64,000 bases of DNA from RPQJ01 sp963846885. Its GTDB lineage: Bacteria; Pseudomonadota; Gammaproteobacteria; Steroidobacterales; Steroidobacteraceae. Below are positions 38,551 through 49,246 of the stretch, one piece after another. The stretch covers positions 1-64,000 of the forward strand of contig CAWJXS010000021.1 of the NCBI GenBank assembly GCA_963846885.1. Reading direction: 5' to 3'. Within the stretch, counting starts at the first letter, position 1. Each line of letters starts with the position of its first letter. A program made the position numbers and the translations under genes. The notes under the pieces are model-generated. The model saw nothing but the letters and a program-made list of their open reading frames with translations. It did not search any database and had not been told where the DNA came from.

Positions 38551-40827
38551 ATGGCCACACCGGCGCCTGCCGTCGTCGCTTCGCGTCGCCTGCTGCTCAC
38601 GGGTCGCGTGCAGGGCGTGGGTTTCAGGCCGTTCGTGTATCGGCTGGCCCACGAACTGCAGCTCGCCGGATTCGTGCGCAACCTGCGTGGCGACGTCGAA
38701 GTCGTGCTGCACGGCCCCGCTGCCGTGATCGAAAGGTTTGCCCGCGAGGTGGTGACGCGCGCGCCTCCGCTCGCGCGCCCCGTGCTGGCGGGGCAGTCGG
38801 ACGTCGACACCGCACCTGTTTCCGGCTTCACGATCGCAGCCAGCAGCGCCGCGCTGCAGCCGCAGATTTCCGTGCCGCCCGACTTTTTCTGCTGCCCGGA
38901 TTGCCTGGCGGAAATGGGGCGTGCCGAGGATCGCAGGTACCGCTACGCCTTCATCAACTGCACCCAGTGCGGCCCGCGCTACACGCTGATCGAAGCGCTG
39001 CCGTACGACCGGCCCAACACCTCGATGCGCGCGTTTCCGCTGTGCCCCGCGTGCAGCGCGGAATACCAGGATCCGCTCGACCGGCGCTTCCATGCCGAGC
39101 CGGTCGCGTGTCCCGTGTGCGGTCCGCATCTGTCGTTCGTCACCGCCACGGGCGTGCCTGCTGGGTCTGGCGACGACGCTGCGCTGGCTGCGGCCGTGGC
39201 CACGCTGCGCGCGGGCGAAGTCCTGGCGATCAAGGGCGTCGGCGGCTACCACCTGCTGTGCGATGCGCGGAGCGAGCCTGCCGTCGCACGTCTGCGCGAG
39301 CGCAAGCGCAGGCCCGACAAACCGCTGGCCGTCATGTATCCGTGGCGCGGCGCCGATGGCCTCGCCGACGTGCGCATTGAATTCGAACTCGAGCCTGCCG
39401 CGCTCGCGGCGCTGCTCGATCCCGCGCGTCCGATCGTGCTGCTGCCCGGTTCGGCGTCGCTGCGGCTGGCGGCGAACGTGGCGCCAGGGCTGGGCGAGGT
39501 GGGAGTGTTCCTGCCGTACAGTCCTCTGCATCAGTTGCTGCTCGATGATTTCGGCGGCCCGCTGGTCGCGACTTCGGGCAACCTCAGTGGCGAACCCGTG
39601 CTCACTGCTGCAGGCGAGGCGACGCTGCGTCTGGCACCGGTGGCCGACGCGTTCCTGCATCACGACCGTCCCATCGTCCGGCCGGCCGACGACTCCGTCG
39701 TGCGCGTGATCGCCGGACGCGCGCGACCGATCCGGCTCGGCCGCGGCATCGCGCCGCTCGAACTCGTGCTGCCGCTGCCGGTGTCGCGTCCGGTCCTGGC
39801 CGTCGGTGGTCATTTAAAGGCAACGGTCGCGCTGGCCTGGGGCGAGCGCGTGGTGGTGTCGCCGCATATCGGCGACATGGGCACGTTGCGCAGCGAGCAG
39901 GTGTTCGCGCAGGTCGCCGCCGATCTCCAGCGGCTCTATGACGTCCGCGCGGAAATCGTCCTGAGCGACGCGCACCCGGATTACGCGACGACCCGCTGGG
40001 CGCGTGCCAGCGGTCTCGAACACGTGACCGTGCAGCACCACCGAGCGCACGCGTCCGCCCTCGTCACCGAGCATTCCCGGCACGGCGCGCCCGCGATCGT
40101 GTTCGCGTGGGACGGCGTGGGGCAGGGCGACGACGGCACGCTCTGGGGCGGCGAGACGTTCATCGGCCGGCCGGGCCGATGGGAGCGCGCCGCAACGCTG
40201 CGGCCCTTCCATCTGCCGGGCGGCGACCGAGCCGGCCGCGGCCCATGGCGCAGCGCGGCGGCCGTGTGCTGGGAACTCGGGCACGAGTTTCCGGGCCACT
40301 TGCCGGATCCGATCGTGCGCGGCGCCTGGGAGCGACGGCTCAATTCGCCGCAATCGAGTGCCGCGGGTCGCTTGTTCGACGCGGCCGCGGCGCTGGTGCT
40401 CGGCCTCGGCGAGACCAGCTTCGAAGGGCAGGGGCCGATGTGGCTCGAGGCGATCGCCGGCGACGCCAGCGTAGTCCCCCGGCTGCCGCTGCGGGTCGGG
40501 GCGGCGGGCTTGATCACGGTCGACTGGGCGCCGCTGATCGAGTGGCTGCTGCAGGAACGCGCGCGGCCTGCCGCGGAGCGGGCAGGAGCCGTACACGGTT
40601 CGCTGGCAACCGCCATCGTCGACGTGGCCACGACATTGCGCGAGCGGACGGGCAGCCGGACCGTGGGCCTGACCGGCGGCGTCTTCCAGAACCGCCGCCT
40701 CAGCGAGCTCGCGCATGCCCGCCTGCAGGATGCGGGGTTCGACGTGCTGCTGCCGGAGCGCATTCCCTGCAACGACGGTGGCCTGAGCTATGGCCAGGTC
40801 GCCGACTTCGCCGGTCGAAGCGACTAG
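38551..40827 (+). CDS. hypF: Carbamoyltransferase HypF
   Basis: 758 aa. An acylphosphatase-like domain (TGRVQGVGFRPFVYRLAHEL), two zinc-finger-like blocks (CCPDCLAEM, CTQCGPRYT, CPACSAEYQDP, CPVCGPHL), a YrdC-like ATP domain (LAIKGVGGYHLLCDA, RPDKPLAVMYP) and a Kae1-like domain (QHHRAHASALVTEH, GLTGGVFQNRRL). It makes carbamoyl-AMP from carbamoyl phosphate and transfers it to HypE. AAGGGAAGG precedes ATG 38551. Confidence 0.96.
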   Translation: MATPAPAVVASRRLLLTGRVQGVGFRPFVYRLAHELQLAGFVRNLRGDVEVVLHGPAAVIERFAREVVTRAPPLARPVLAGQSDVDTAPVSGFTIAASSAALQPQISVPPDFFCCPDCLAEMGRAEDRRYRYAFINCTQCGPRYTLIEALPYDRPNTSMRAFPLCPACSAEYQDPLDRRFHAEPVACPVCGPHLSFVTATGVPAGSGDDAALAAAVATLRAGEVLAIKGVGGYHLLCDARSEPAVARLRERKRRPDKPLAVMYPWRGADGLADVRIEFELEPAALAALLDPARPIVLLPGSASLRLAANVAPGLGEVGVFLPYSPLHQLLLDDFGGPLVATSGNLSGEPVLTAAGEATLRLAPVADAFLHHDRPIVRPADDSVVRVIAGRARPIRLGRGIAPLELVLPLPVSRPVLAVGGHLKATVALAWGERVVVSPHIGDMGTLRSEQVFAQVAADLQRLYDVRAEIVLSDAHPDYATTRWARASGLEHVTVQHHRAHASALVTEHSRHGAPAIVFAWDGVGQGDDGTLWGGETFIGRPGRWERAATLRPFHLPGGDRAGRGPWRSAAAVCWELGHEFPGHLPDPIVRGAWERRLNSPQSSAAGRLFDAAAALVLGLGETSFEGQGPMWLEAIAGDASVVPRLPLRVGAAGLITVDWAPLIEWLLQERARPAAERAGAVHGSLATAIVDVATTLRERTGSRTVGLTGGVFQNRRLSELAHARLQDAGFDVLLPERIPCNDGGLSYGQVADFAGRSD

Positions 40828-40836
40828 ACTAAGACC

Positions 40837-42162
40837 ATGCTCTGGTTCGAACGCCCCTTTCTCGGCATCCTCCGTCACGAGTACTCGCGGGCGATGCGTT
40901 TTGCCGAGGACGATGCGGGCGAGGTGACGCCGGTCGCCCCTGCTGCGCCGTGCCAGCTGTACGTGCACGTGCCGTTCTGCGAAGTGCTGTGCCCGTTCTG
41001 TTCGTTTCATCGCGTCCGGTTCGACGCGGCAAAAACGGGGCGGTATTTCGCAGCGTTGCGCCGCGAGATCCAGCTCTACCATGACCGTGGCTTTCGTTTC
41101 GCGGATGTCTACATCGGCGGCGGCACGCCCACGGTCGACGCCGATGAGCTCATTGCGACGCTCGAGTTGTTGCGCTCGCTGTCGCCATTGCGCGCGGTCT
41201 CGATCGAGACCAACCCCAACCACCTCGACCCCGTCGACCTGCAGCGCTATCGCGATGCCGGCGTCACGCGGCTCTCGGTCGGCGTGCAGAGCTTCGACGA
41301 CGGGCTGCTCGCGGGCATGGACCGGCTCGACAAGTACGGCAGCGGCGCCCTGATTCGCGAACGGCTGGCAGCCGTGCAGGGTGTGTTCCCGACACTCAAC
41401 GTCGACATGATCTTCAACCTGCCGGGGCAGACCCTGGCGATGCTCGAGACCGACCTCGACATCCTGCAGTCGCTGCAGTCCGACCAGGTTTCGTTCTATC
41501 CGCTCATGACTGCGCCCACCGCGCGGCACAAGATGGAAAAGACGATGGGCCTCAGCGACACGTCGCTGCGTCACCCGATGTACGAACGCATCGCCGAGCG
41601 GCTGCTCGGTGAATACCACGCTTCGTCCGCGTGGTGCTTCTCGCGCAACAAGGGCATGTTCGACGAGTACATCATCGACCAGAACGATTACGTCGGGGTC
41701 GGCAGCGGCGCGTTCAGCTACGTGGGCGGCGCGTACTACTCCACGACGTTCTCCCTGAACCACTACTGCCGGCGCGTCGAAGGCGGGCAGAACGGCATCA
41801 CCCAGCGGCGCCTCGTCGGCCGCAAGGAAAGCATGCGGTACGACTACCTGGTGCGCCTGTTCGGCGGCGAGCTGCGCCGCGACTACATCGAGCGGCGCTA
41901 TGGCAAGGCGTTCTGGGTCTACATGGCGCCCGAACTGCTCGCCATGCGCGCGCTCGGCGCCACCCGCCACGACGCCGACGCAATCCGGCTTACGCGCCGC
42001 GGCATGTACTGCTGGGTGCTGATGATGGCGGAGTTCTTCAACTCCGTGAACGCGGTGCGCGAGCAGATGCGCGAGCACATCCGCGCCGAGCTCGACGCCT
42101 GGAACGAAGAAGCGAAGGTGCCCGTCGCGGCCATCGGCCGCGCACCTGCGCGCGAGGTTTGA
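40837..42162 (+). CDS. HemN/HemW-like radical SAM protein within the hyp cluster
   Basis: 441 aa. The radical SAM cluster motif is C48-x3-C52-x2-C55 (FCEVLCPFCSFH), followed by DVYIGGGTPTVDADE, SIETNPNHLD and RLSVGVQSFDDGLL as in coproporphyrinogen III dehydrogenase-like enzymes. The C-terminal about 180 residues differ from HemN and HemW. It lies 9 bp after hypF and 6 bp before hypE, so it is an operon member. It could act on heme for the many cytochromes or have a maturation role; neither is shown. Confidence 0.8.
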   Translation: MLWFERPFLGILRHEYSRAMRFAEDDAGEVTPVAPAAPCQLYVHVPFCEVLCPFCSFHRVRFDAAKTGRYFAALRREIQLYHDRGFRFADVYIGGGTPTVDADELIATLELLRSLSPLRAVSIETNPNHLDPVDLQRYRDAGVTRLSVGVQSFDDGLLAGMDRLDKYGSGALIRERLAAVQGVFPTLNVDMIFNLPGQTLAMLETDLDILQSLQSDQVSFYPLMTAPTARHKMEKTMGLSDTSLRHPMYERIAERLLGEYHASSAWCFSRNKGMFDEYIIDQNDYVGVGSGAFSYVGGAYYSTTFSLNHYCRRVEGGQNGITQRRLVGRKESMRYDYLVRLFGGELRRDYIERRYGKAFWVYMAPELLAMRALGATRHDADAIRLTRRGMYCWVLMMAEFFNSVNAVREQMREHIRAELDAWNEEAKVPVAAIGRAPAREV

Positions 42163-42168
42163 CGAACG

Positions 42169-43185
42169 ATGACGATGCAGGACACCCACGTTTCCCTGGC
42201 GCACGGCAACGGCGGCCGCTACATGCGGGAGCTCATCCATGAGATCTTCGCCCGCCACCTCGGCAACCCACTGCTCAACACCGAAGCCGATGCGGCCGTG
42301 CTGCCCTGGAATGCGGCGGACGGCGAGCTGGCGTTCACCACCGACAGCTTCACCGTGCAGCCGCTCGAGTTTCCCGGCGGCAACATCGGTTCGCTTGCAG
42401 TACATGGCACGACCAACGACCTCGCAGTGGCCGGCGCCATCCCGAAGTACCTGAGCCTGGGCGTGCTGCTCGAGGAAGGTCTCGAGTTCGCAGTGCTGGA
42501 GCGAGTCGTCGCGGGCATCGCTCGTGCGGCGAACGAGATCGGCGTCGTCGTGGCGGCAGGTGACACCAAGGTGGTCCGTCGCGGCGAGGGCGGCGGCATT
42601 TACCTGAACACCAGCGGCATCGGCGTGCGCAACCCGAACCTGCGTCTCGGCATGCGCGAGATACGCGCCGGCGACGCGATCCTCGTGAGCGGGCCCGTGG
42701 GCGACCATGGCATCGCAGTGATGCTGGCGCGTGAACAGTTCGGCTTGCGCGGCGACCTGCAGTCCGATGCGGCGAGCGTGCTGCCCATCACGCTCGAGCT
42801 CGCGCGGCTCAAGGGCCTGCGTTTCATGCGCGATCCCACGCGCGGCGGCCTCGCCACGGTCATGCACGAGATCGTGCATGCAGCGGGGCTCGGCGTGCAG
42901 TTGCTGGAGACGAGCGTGCCGGTGCGCGATTCCGTGCGCTCCGTGTGCGAGATGCTGGGCTACGACCCGTACTTCCTGGCCTGTGAAGGGCGCGTCGTCG
43001 CGGTGGTCGCGGCCGACGAGGCCGCGGCGGCCTTGACGCTGATGCGCGCGTTGCCAGCCGCGCGCGATGCCGCGATCGTGGGCTATGTGCGCGAGCAGCC
43101 CCAACGCCTGGTGCTGCGCACCGTGCTCGGCGGTGAGCGTGTCATCGAAGAACTCGAGGACGACCCGCTGCCGCGGATCTGCTGA
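42169..43185 (+). CDS. hypE: Hydrogenase maturation protein HypE
   Basis: 338 aa, PurM-like. It has SLAHGNGGRYMRELI, FTTDSFTVQPLEFPGG, GTTNDLAVAGA, AAGDTKVV and FMRDPTRGGLATVMHE, and it ends in PRIC, whose terminal Cys is carbamoylated and dehydrated to thiocyanate. It ends the operon. Confidence 0.96.
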   Translation: MTMQDTHVSLAHGNGGRYMRELIHEIFARHLGNPLLNTEADAAVLPWNAADGELAFTTDSFTVQPLEFPGGNIGSLAVHGTTNDLAVAGAIPKYLSLGVLLEEGLEFAVLERVVAGIARAANEIGVVVAAGDTKVVRRGEGGGIYLNTSGIGVRNPNLRLGMREIRAGDAILVSGPVGDHGIAVMLAREQFGLRGDLQSDAASVLPITLELARLKGLRFMRDPTRGGLATVMHEIVHAAGLGVQLLETSVPVRDSVRSVCEMLGYDPYFLACEGRVVAVVAADEAAAALTLMRALPAARDAAIVGYVREQPQRLVLRTVLGGERVIEELEDDPLPRIC

Positions 43186-43218
43186 TGCCCGCCGGCGGCG
43201 ATGCTGCCGGCCGCCGAT

Positions 43219-43597
43219 TCAGCCCGGCGCGAACAACGGCCCGTTGTCGATGAAGATCAGGTAGCGCGCGACCTGGTCGCCGCGCATGTAGAAGACATTT
43301 GCAAACGGCACGGTCACCGTCGTTGCCGTCGAGCCGCGTGTACGTCACGCGTCCCTCGCAAACCCGGGTGTCGCCGTCGCTCCAGGTGCTCTCTATATCG
43401 TGGTGGCTGCCGCCGATCATCCCGAAGAACGCATCGACGTACGCGGCCACGCTGTCGCGACCATGCACCGAGGGTTGGTTGCCGAAACGAAACTCGCCGT
43501 CCGGAGTCAGGAACTGCGCGAACTCCTGCGCGTGCTTGCCGTCGATCGTGGCGATCAGGGAGTTCCACCAGGCTTCATCGTGCATTTTGCGATCCAT
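43219..43597 (-). CDS. SnoaL-like (NTF2 fold) protein (one frameshift)
   Basis: About 125 aa. It reads HDEAWWNSLIATIDGKHAQE, FAQFLTPDGEFRFGNQPSVH and GRVTYTRLDGNDG, then after an indel near 43318 VTVPFANVFYMRGDQVARY and LIFIDNGPLFAPG to the stop. This is the cone-shaped NTF2-like fold used by small isomerases and polyketide cyclases; no active site can be assigned. It converges on hypE. Confidence 0.65.
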
Positions 43598-43815
43598 CGG
43601 CGACGGGAGCGTCGAGCACGCAATCTTGCCACGCGTCGCCCGTGCGCGTCAGCGACAGCGCAGCGAGCATTAGCGCGCCGGCATCGATTCCTACGTACAC
43701 CTGCCGATGGTGAAGCCGGCCGCGTCAGTGATCCGGGCGATTCCAATTGCGAATGGCTCTCACTGGGTCAGCGGCGCAGCCGGGAGTGCCGAAAAAGTTC
43801 CCTAACTCGCAGCAA

Positions 43816-43835
43816 AACTTCGGTAATCCGAAGTT
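43816..43835. promoter_or_regulatory. Candidate operator palindrome 1 (mtr region)
   Basis: AACTTCGGTAATCCGAAGTT has perfect 8-bp arms around TAAT. It lies 106 bp before the first MtrC-type gene, in a 344-bp stretch (43598-43941) with no gene. It shares the core TCGG-N4-CCGA and the outer A/T positions with the palindrome before the second MtrC-type gene (46697-46716). Confidence 0.5.
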
Positions 43836-43941
43836 ATTGCGACGCACACTGAGTCCTACCATGCACCTCGTCAGATTCTAGGTCTGGGACCGAGTACCCA
43901 GTTTGTTGTGCCCGGCAAGACGTCGGGTGAGGGAGTCAATC

Positions 43942-46573
43942 ATGAGACTTGCGAAGCTCCGAGGCGCACGTTACGGACGTGCCACTCATCGCCCTGCTCG
44001 CATTGGGCGCCGGTATGACCGGCTGCTCAGGCGACGATGGTAAGAACGGCGCGGCGGGACCGACGGGGCCATCAGGCCCAACCGGACCCACGGGACCGGC
44101 GGGCCCCACCGGCCCAGGCGTGGTCGTCGAAGGCGAGACCGGCGGCCTGTCTGCGCGGTGGCGTGTCCAAGGTCACTGTCGACACAGCTGGCGGCGCTGC
44201 CAAGGTGTCGGTCGAGTTTGCGATGGCGGATGCCGCAGGCACTCCCGATCATCCTGCCGACGGCCAAGGATTCGAGTTCTACGTGTCGAAGCTGGTGCCG
44301 GCGACGGCGACCAAGCCGCGACGTGGCAGAGCTTCATCAACCGCTCCGACCGGTGGCACGACCACGACGCCCACCAAGACCCTCGTCCCCACGTCCGAGC
44401 GTGGCAACACCGACGCGGCCGTGGCGACGCTGGTGACGTGACGGCGACGGCCGTGGCGGGAACGTACAAGTACACGTTCGCCACCGACTGGCCGCGGTCA
44501 ACACGTTCAAGTATTACGGTGCGACCGGTGCGCCGGATGGCGCGGTCGTGGGAATCTCGAACGTGGGTCCGCTGACTTCAGCGGCCGCTACCGCGACGAT
44601 CCCTGGGCTGAGCCTGGCCTACGACGCGAACGCGACCTACCGGGTCGTGATCATCTCGCGTGACGGCACGAACTTCCTGTACAACGCCGCAGTCGACTTC
44701 AAACCGGCAAGCCTGCCGGCCGTGCTGTCGAACACGGCGAACCAGGTGGTGACGAACGAGTCCTGCGGCGCCTGCCACGGCGACTCCGAGAATCGCACGG
44801 CGATCCTCAAGTTCCACGGCGGTCGTCGCTTCGCGCGACCGAAACCTGCGTGATGTGCCACAACGACGGTTACTTCGTCGGCACGGCGTCCACCGACACC
44901 GCGTGGGTCGCCAACATCACGCTTCAAGGAACTGATCCACAAGTCGCACTCGCGGCAATACGACCTACTTTGCCGGTCGTTACGAGGCGGTTTCCCGTAT
45001 CCGCAGGAAATGTCGAACTGCCGCACCTGCCATGACAACCAGCGCATCACGCAGCCGGCCAGCCGCCTGGCAGCCGACGAGGAAGCCTGGAAGACCCGCC
45101 TGAGCGCGCAGACCTGCAACACCTGCCATGCGGTCAACTTCGCGACGCACTTCGGTGGCCAGACCGACAACACCAATTGCGACGTCTGCCACAATCCGAG
45201 CACGGGCTTCGTGACGGTGGAAGAAGGCCATGCGAGCCAGTACAACACGCCGAACAACCCGAACCTCAAGCCGGGTGCGATCGAGTTCAAGTACGAAATC
45301 GCCAGCCTGGCGGTCGACGCGACGACGCGCCAGCCGACGATCAAGTTCCGCGTACTGTCACGCGCCACGCCCACCGGCACGTTTGCCCCGATGAGCCTGA
45401 ATCCGCTGCCGACGGGCATCACGCCCGCAGGCGTCAACTTCAAGCTCGCATGGAGCACGGCGCACCCGGCGGCCACTGACCCGGTCAACGGCCCGGCGGT
45501 TGCGACACCGATCGACTTCAACAACGGTGGCCAGACTTCCGGTGGCCGCACCTACTACGGCAACGGCTCGACGGCCCCTGACCAGGCAGCAGCGCTGATC
45601 GGTAGTTGGGCCAAGGTAGGACGTGACCAGCCGACCACAGTGAATCTCAGCACCCTCACGGCGGGCCTCCCGACGCCGATGCCGACGGATGGCTGGTACA
45701 CGGTGACGCTGGCGACGGCCTATCCGGTCGGTTCGACCAACCAGTCCATCGGCATGGAGAGCTACTTCACGGTGGCCGGCACGACGACCGACATCGACGG
45801 CACGACGTCCATTCCCTACAGCTTCAACATCTCGCCGCCTTCGCTGACGGCCGGTATTGGCGCCAACAAGGGCCTGGTGCGCGCGTCGGTGGTCGACATC
45901 AACAAGTGCCTGACCTGCCACGAGCGTCTCGGATTCCACAGCAACGCCGGCCGGAACAACAACCCCGACCTCTGCGTGCTGTGCCATAACCCCGAAATGT
46001 CGAGCAGCAATACGTTCGCTGGCTACGTCAAGGGCGCCCCCGCTGCCTGGCTGATCGCCAACTCGACCGATACCGGCGCGTTCTTCGTGTCCGAGAAGCC
46101 GATGAACCTCAAGGACATGGTGCACGGGATCCATGCGGGCGAAGAGCGGTCTGATCCGTTCAACTTCATCCGTGGCGCCCCGAACCCGATTCCTCCGGCG
46201 CTTACCCCCGGCGGTGGCAACGGCATCTACGAGTTCGGCGAAGTCGTGTACCCGGGCAAGCTGGCGGACTGCCAGGGCTGCCACAAGGCCGGCTCGACCA
46301 ACTTCGATGTCGTGACCAACGCGAACTCGATGTGGAGCGTGCAGAAGTCGAATGCCCAAACGGGTGGCTCAGACCGCGGTGCTCGATCCGAAGCTCTACA
46401 GTCGCCTCGGTCCGAACACGGCCGCTTGCGGTTCGTGCCACGACTCTGACGAAGCCAAGGCCCACTTCAACCTGAACACCTCGTTCGGGCTGGGCTCGGA
46501 AAGCTGCAGCGTCTGCCACGGCCCAGGCCGCTCGGAAGACGTCGCGGTCGTCCACGACGAGCGTCAGAACTAA
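43942..46573 (+). CDS. OmcA/MtrC family decaheme lipoprotein 1 (multiple frameshifts)
   Basis: It begins at ATG 43942. A lipobox (ALGAGMTGC) is followed by a collagen-like stalk (PTGPSGPTGPTGPAGPTGPG), a beta domain and ten heme sites: CGACH, CVMCH, CRTCH, CNTCH, CDVCH, a second beta domain, then CLTCH, CVLCH, CQGCH, CGSCH and CSVCH. This five-plus-five heme and alternating beta-domain layout is that of surface MtrC/OmcA proteins. At least seven indels (near 43965, 44155, 44310, 44490, 44825, 44930, 46355) split it. All ten hemes remain. It should accept electrons from the MtrAB conduit at the outer face. Confidence 0.82.
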
Positions 46574-46602
46574 ACTACGAAGCTTTAGGCTTCGGCCCTC
46601 AA

Positions 46603-46633
46603 GGGAGGGGTGGTCATCCACCCCTCCCTTTTT
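46603..46633 (+). terminator. Rho-independent terminator
   Basis: GGGAGGGGTGG-TCAT-CCACCCCTCCC, an 11-bp stem followed by TTTTTC, 30 bp after the first MtrC-type gene. Confidence 0.95.
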
Positions 46634-46696
46634 CTTTGGCGGTGGGCATCCTGAGGAGCCCCATTGTTGCAACGAAGCTACAACCGGCCGGGCCGG

Positions 46697-46716
46697 TATC
46701 TCGGATATCCGAGATA
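46697..46716. promoter_or_regulatory. Candidate operator palindrome 2 (mtr region)
   Basis: TATCTCGGATATCCGAGATA is a perfect 20-bp palindrome 89 bp before the second MtrC-type gene. It matches palindrome 1 at 12 of 20 positions, including all of TCGG and CCGA. Confidence 0.55.
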
Positions 46717-46805
46717 ACGTCTAAGGTCGCCGCCCCTCTAACATCCCGTCAAAGAACCGCACTTGGTGCGGGCGCATCGCGAATAGACCGCGCCGGAGTC
46801 GTACG

Positions 46806-49201
46806 ATGACCACAACGTTCGCAAATCAGCTGCCTTGGATGCGCAAGATCGCCTGGGCGGGTGTCGCGTTGACCGCCATCGGCCTGGGTGCCTGCACCGG
46901 CGGTAGCGGTAACGACGGCTCTGAAGGTCCATCCGGGCCCGTGGGTCCGCCGGGAGGCGGCACGCCCGCGGCCCCGGTTGCATCGGCGCAGGAAATCACC
47001 GCGCGCATCAACCGCGTGACCATCCTCGAGGATGGCCGGCCGTTCGTCGAGGTGTACCTGCTGGACGAACGCGACCGCCCGCTGACGGGCTTGCCGGCGG
47101 GCAATATCCGCTTCGTCCTGGCCCGGCTCGAGCCGGCCGTGAATGGCAAGTCGAGCACGTGGCATGCGCTGACGCGTCGGACTCGAGGCGTTCCCCGGTT
47201 CGCCGGCACCGACGCCGGCCGACAGGGTCACGGGCACCGGCCCGACCAACCAGGGCTACACCGAGACCGCACGTCCGGCACCTGGGTCGACAACGGCGAG
47301 CGGCATTTATGAGTACACGTTTCGCCACGAACGTGAAGACCGATGCCGAGATCCCCTACGACCCGAGCCTGCCGCACCGCGTGGGCCTCGAGATCCGCAC
47401 GGCCCCGAATGTCGCGCCCGACGAATATCCCGGCGAACAATGCCACTTACACGTTCCTCCGGCGACCGACGCCAAGCTCGAGCAGTCGGGCCGCGAAATC
47501 GTCGACAACGACACCTGCAACGCCTGTCACGACAATCTGCTTTCCACGGCGACGCGCGCTTCGACCTCAGTACTGCGCGATGTGCCACGAGTCGTATTCG
47601 TTCGATGCGCAGTCGGGCAATTCGCTCGACCTCAAGGTCATGATCCACAAGATCCATGCGGGCGAGACGCTGCCGAGCGTCGAAGCCGGCGGCTTCTACG
47701 GCATCTTCGGTTTCGGCAACACGTTCACCGACCTCGGCGAGGTCGTCTATCCGCAGGACAAGCGCAACTGCTCCACCTGCCACCAGGAGAGCGACACCGA
47801 CACGCCGCAGGCGAGCAACTGGCGCCTGACCGTCAATCGCCGAGTCCTGCTCGTTCGTGCCACGACAACGTCAACTTCGCGACGGGTGAGAATCACGGCG
47901 GCGTGGCGGCGACGGCCGACACCTGCAGCGCCTGCCACGGCCCGACGTCGCAGGTGCGCCGGCGAACTGCGCGCCGGGAACGCGCACCGGATCCCCGAAA
48001 GCTGCGGCCGCGAAGCGTTCATGTTCGAGGTGCGGCAAGGTCCGAAGCCTCGAGCTCGATGGTTCCCACGGCGCACCCTCGCGCGGCGATCCGACCAAGG
48101 CGGCAAGGTGCTGCCTGGCGAGATCCGCGGTCACCGTCAAGGTCAGCGACCCGGTGACGGCACGGCCTACAGGCTCACCGACGCGCGGTTGACGAACGTA
48201 TCGCGTGCACGCCGCGGCCACCGCAACGACTTGCAACGCGACACGGCACGCCTGCGCAGCCGCGTGGCGTACACGACGATCGACTCGCGAACCCGCCAGC
48301 GGCAGCACGCCGGCGCAGCCGATCCGATCGATTCTCAAGGCCACACGGCTGTCGCGGCGACCCGGCGTTCGCTGGCGGCTCGTTCAGGCCAGGCTAGGCG
48401 CGAAGGCATTGCCGGCGGGGCCATCGGTGGCCGGGTCGGCCTTGCTCGAAGGCCGCACGGCACTGGACGTGAGCAGTGCCGCGATGGCGGAGTACGCGAG
48501 ACTTGCCGGTGACGTCGGCGGGGCGCACGTCTTCCCGATCACCGACGCCACGCCAGTGCCGTGTCGCAGATCGTCGACATCAGCAGTGCAACGATTGCCA
48601 CCAGAAGCTGACGTTCCATGGCAACAGCCGCGACAGACAACACGGAGATTTGCGCGACCTGCCACAACCCGAATGCCACGGACATCAACCGGCGGGTTGC
48701 GGGTTCGAGTTGCGAGTCCGTCACCGGCACGCTGGATGACCGGCCGATCGACTTCAAGGTCATGGTCCACGCGATCCATGCGGGATCCACTGGTCGGGTA
48801 CAAGGTCTGTGGCTTCGGCAACCGGGCTACGACTTCAGCACGTCCGTTATCCGGGCCGCATCAACAACTGCGAAGGCTGCCACCTGCCCGACACCTACTA
48901 CCCGCCGAATCCGGCGACGGCGCTGGCGACGACGATCGATGCCGGCGACAACGCTCGACGCCAGCTCGGCGACATTGCGATCTCGCCCGGGACGCAGCCA
49001 TCTGCTCGTCGTGCCATACCGGCGGCGAAGCCCGGCTGCACATGGAGATGAACGGCGGTTCGTTCAACGCCGTCAAGGATGCGGACAGCCGCACGCCGGG
49101 CGCCCCGGTTGAGACCTGCAGCGTCTGCCACGGCAACGGGCAGGGCCCGGCTCGACGTGAAGGCGGAGCACAGCGTCGGCCAGTTCCTCTTCAACGATTG
49201 A
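46806..49201 (+). CDS. OmcA/MtrC family decaheme lipoprotein 2 (multiple frameshifts)
   Basis: ATG 46806. A lipobox (AIGLGAC) and short stalk (GPSGPVGPPGGG) are followed by a beta domain (RINRVTILEDGRPFVEVYLL). Reading across frames gives ten heme sites: CNACH, CAMCH, CSTCH, CSSCH, CSACH, CNDCH, CATCH, CEGCH, CSSCH and CSVCH. It ends VKAEHSVGQFLFND at 49201. Between 47170 and 49140 the frame changes many times, the densest cluster of indels in the window. It precedes the mtrA-like gene by 45 bp. Gene decay cannot be excluded, but keeping all ten hemes argues for sequence error. Confidence 0.75.
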
Positions 49202-49246
49202 CGCCCAGCCACACAGAATCGGACGCACAGCAATGAACTTACCGCA

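Noticed and set aside
39814..43104. Minus-strand open frame of 1096 codons opposite the hypF-hypE region
   Set aside because: It is the GC-rich antisense shadow of intact, clearly recognised genes on the plus strand and shows no domain.
36026..43185. Hydrogenase structural genes expected beside hyp
   Set aside because: I looked for RxCGxC and DPCxxCxxH large-subunit motifs in the neighbouring frames and found none.
43949..49201. Programmed frameshifting in the decaheme genes
   Set aside because: The many shifts go in both directions, lack slippery heptamers, and also occur in tyrS and other unrelated genes.
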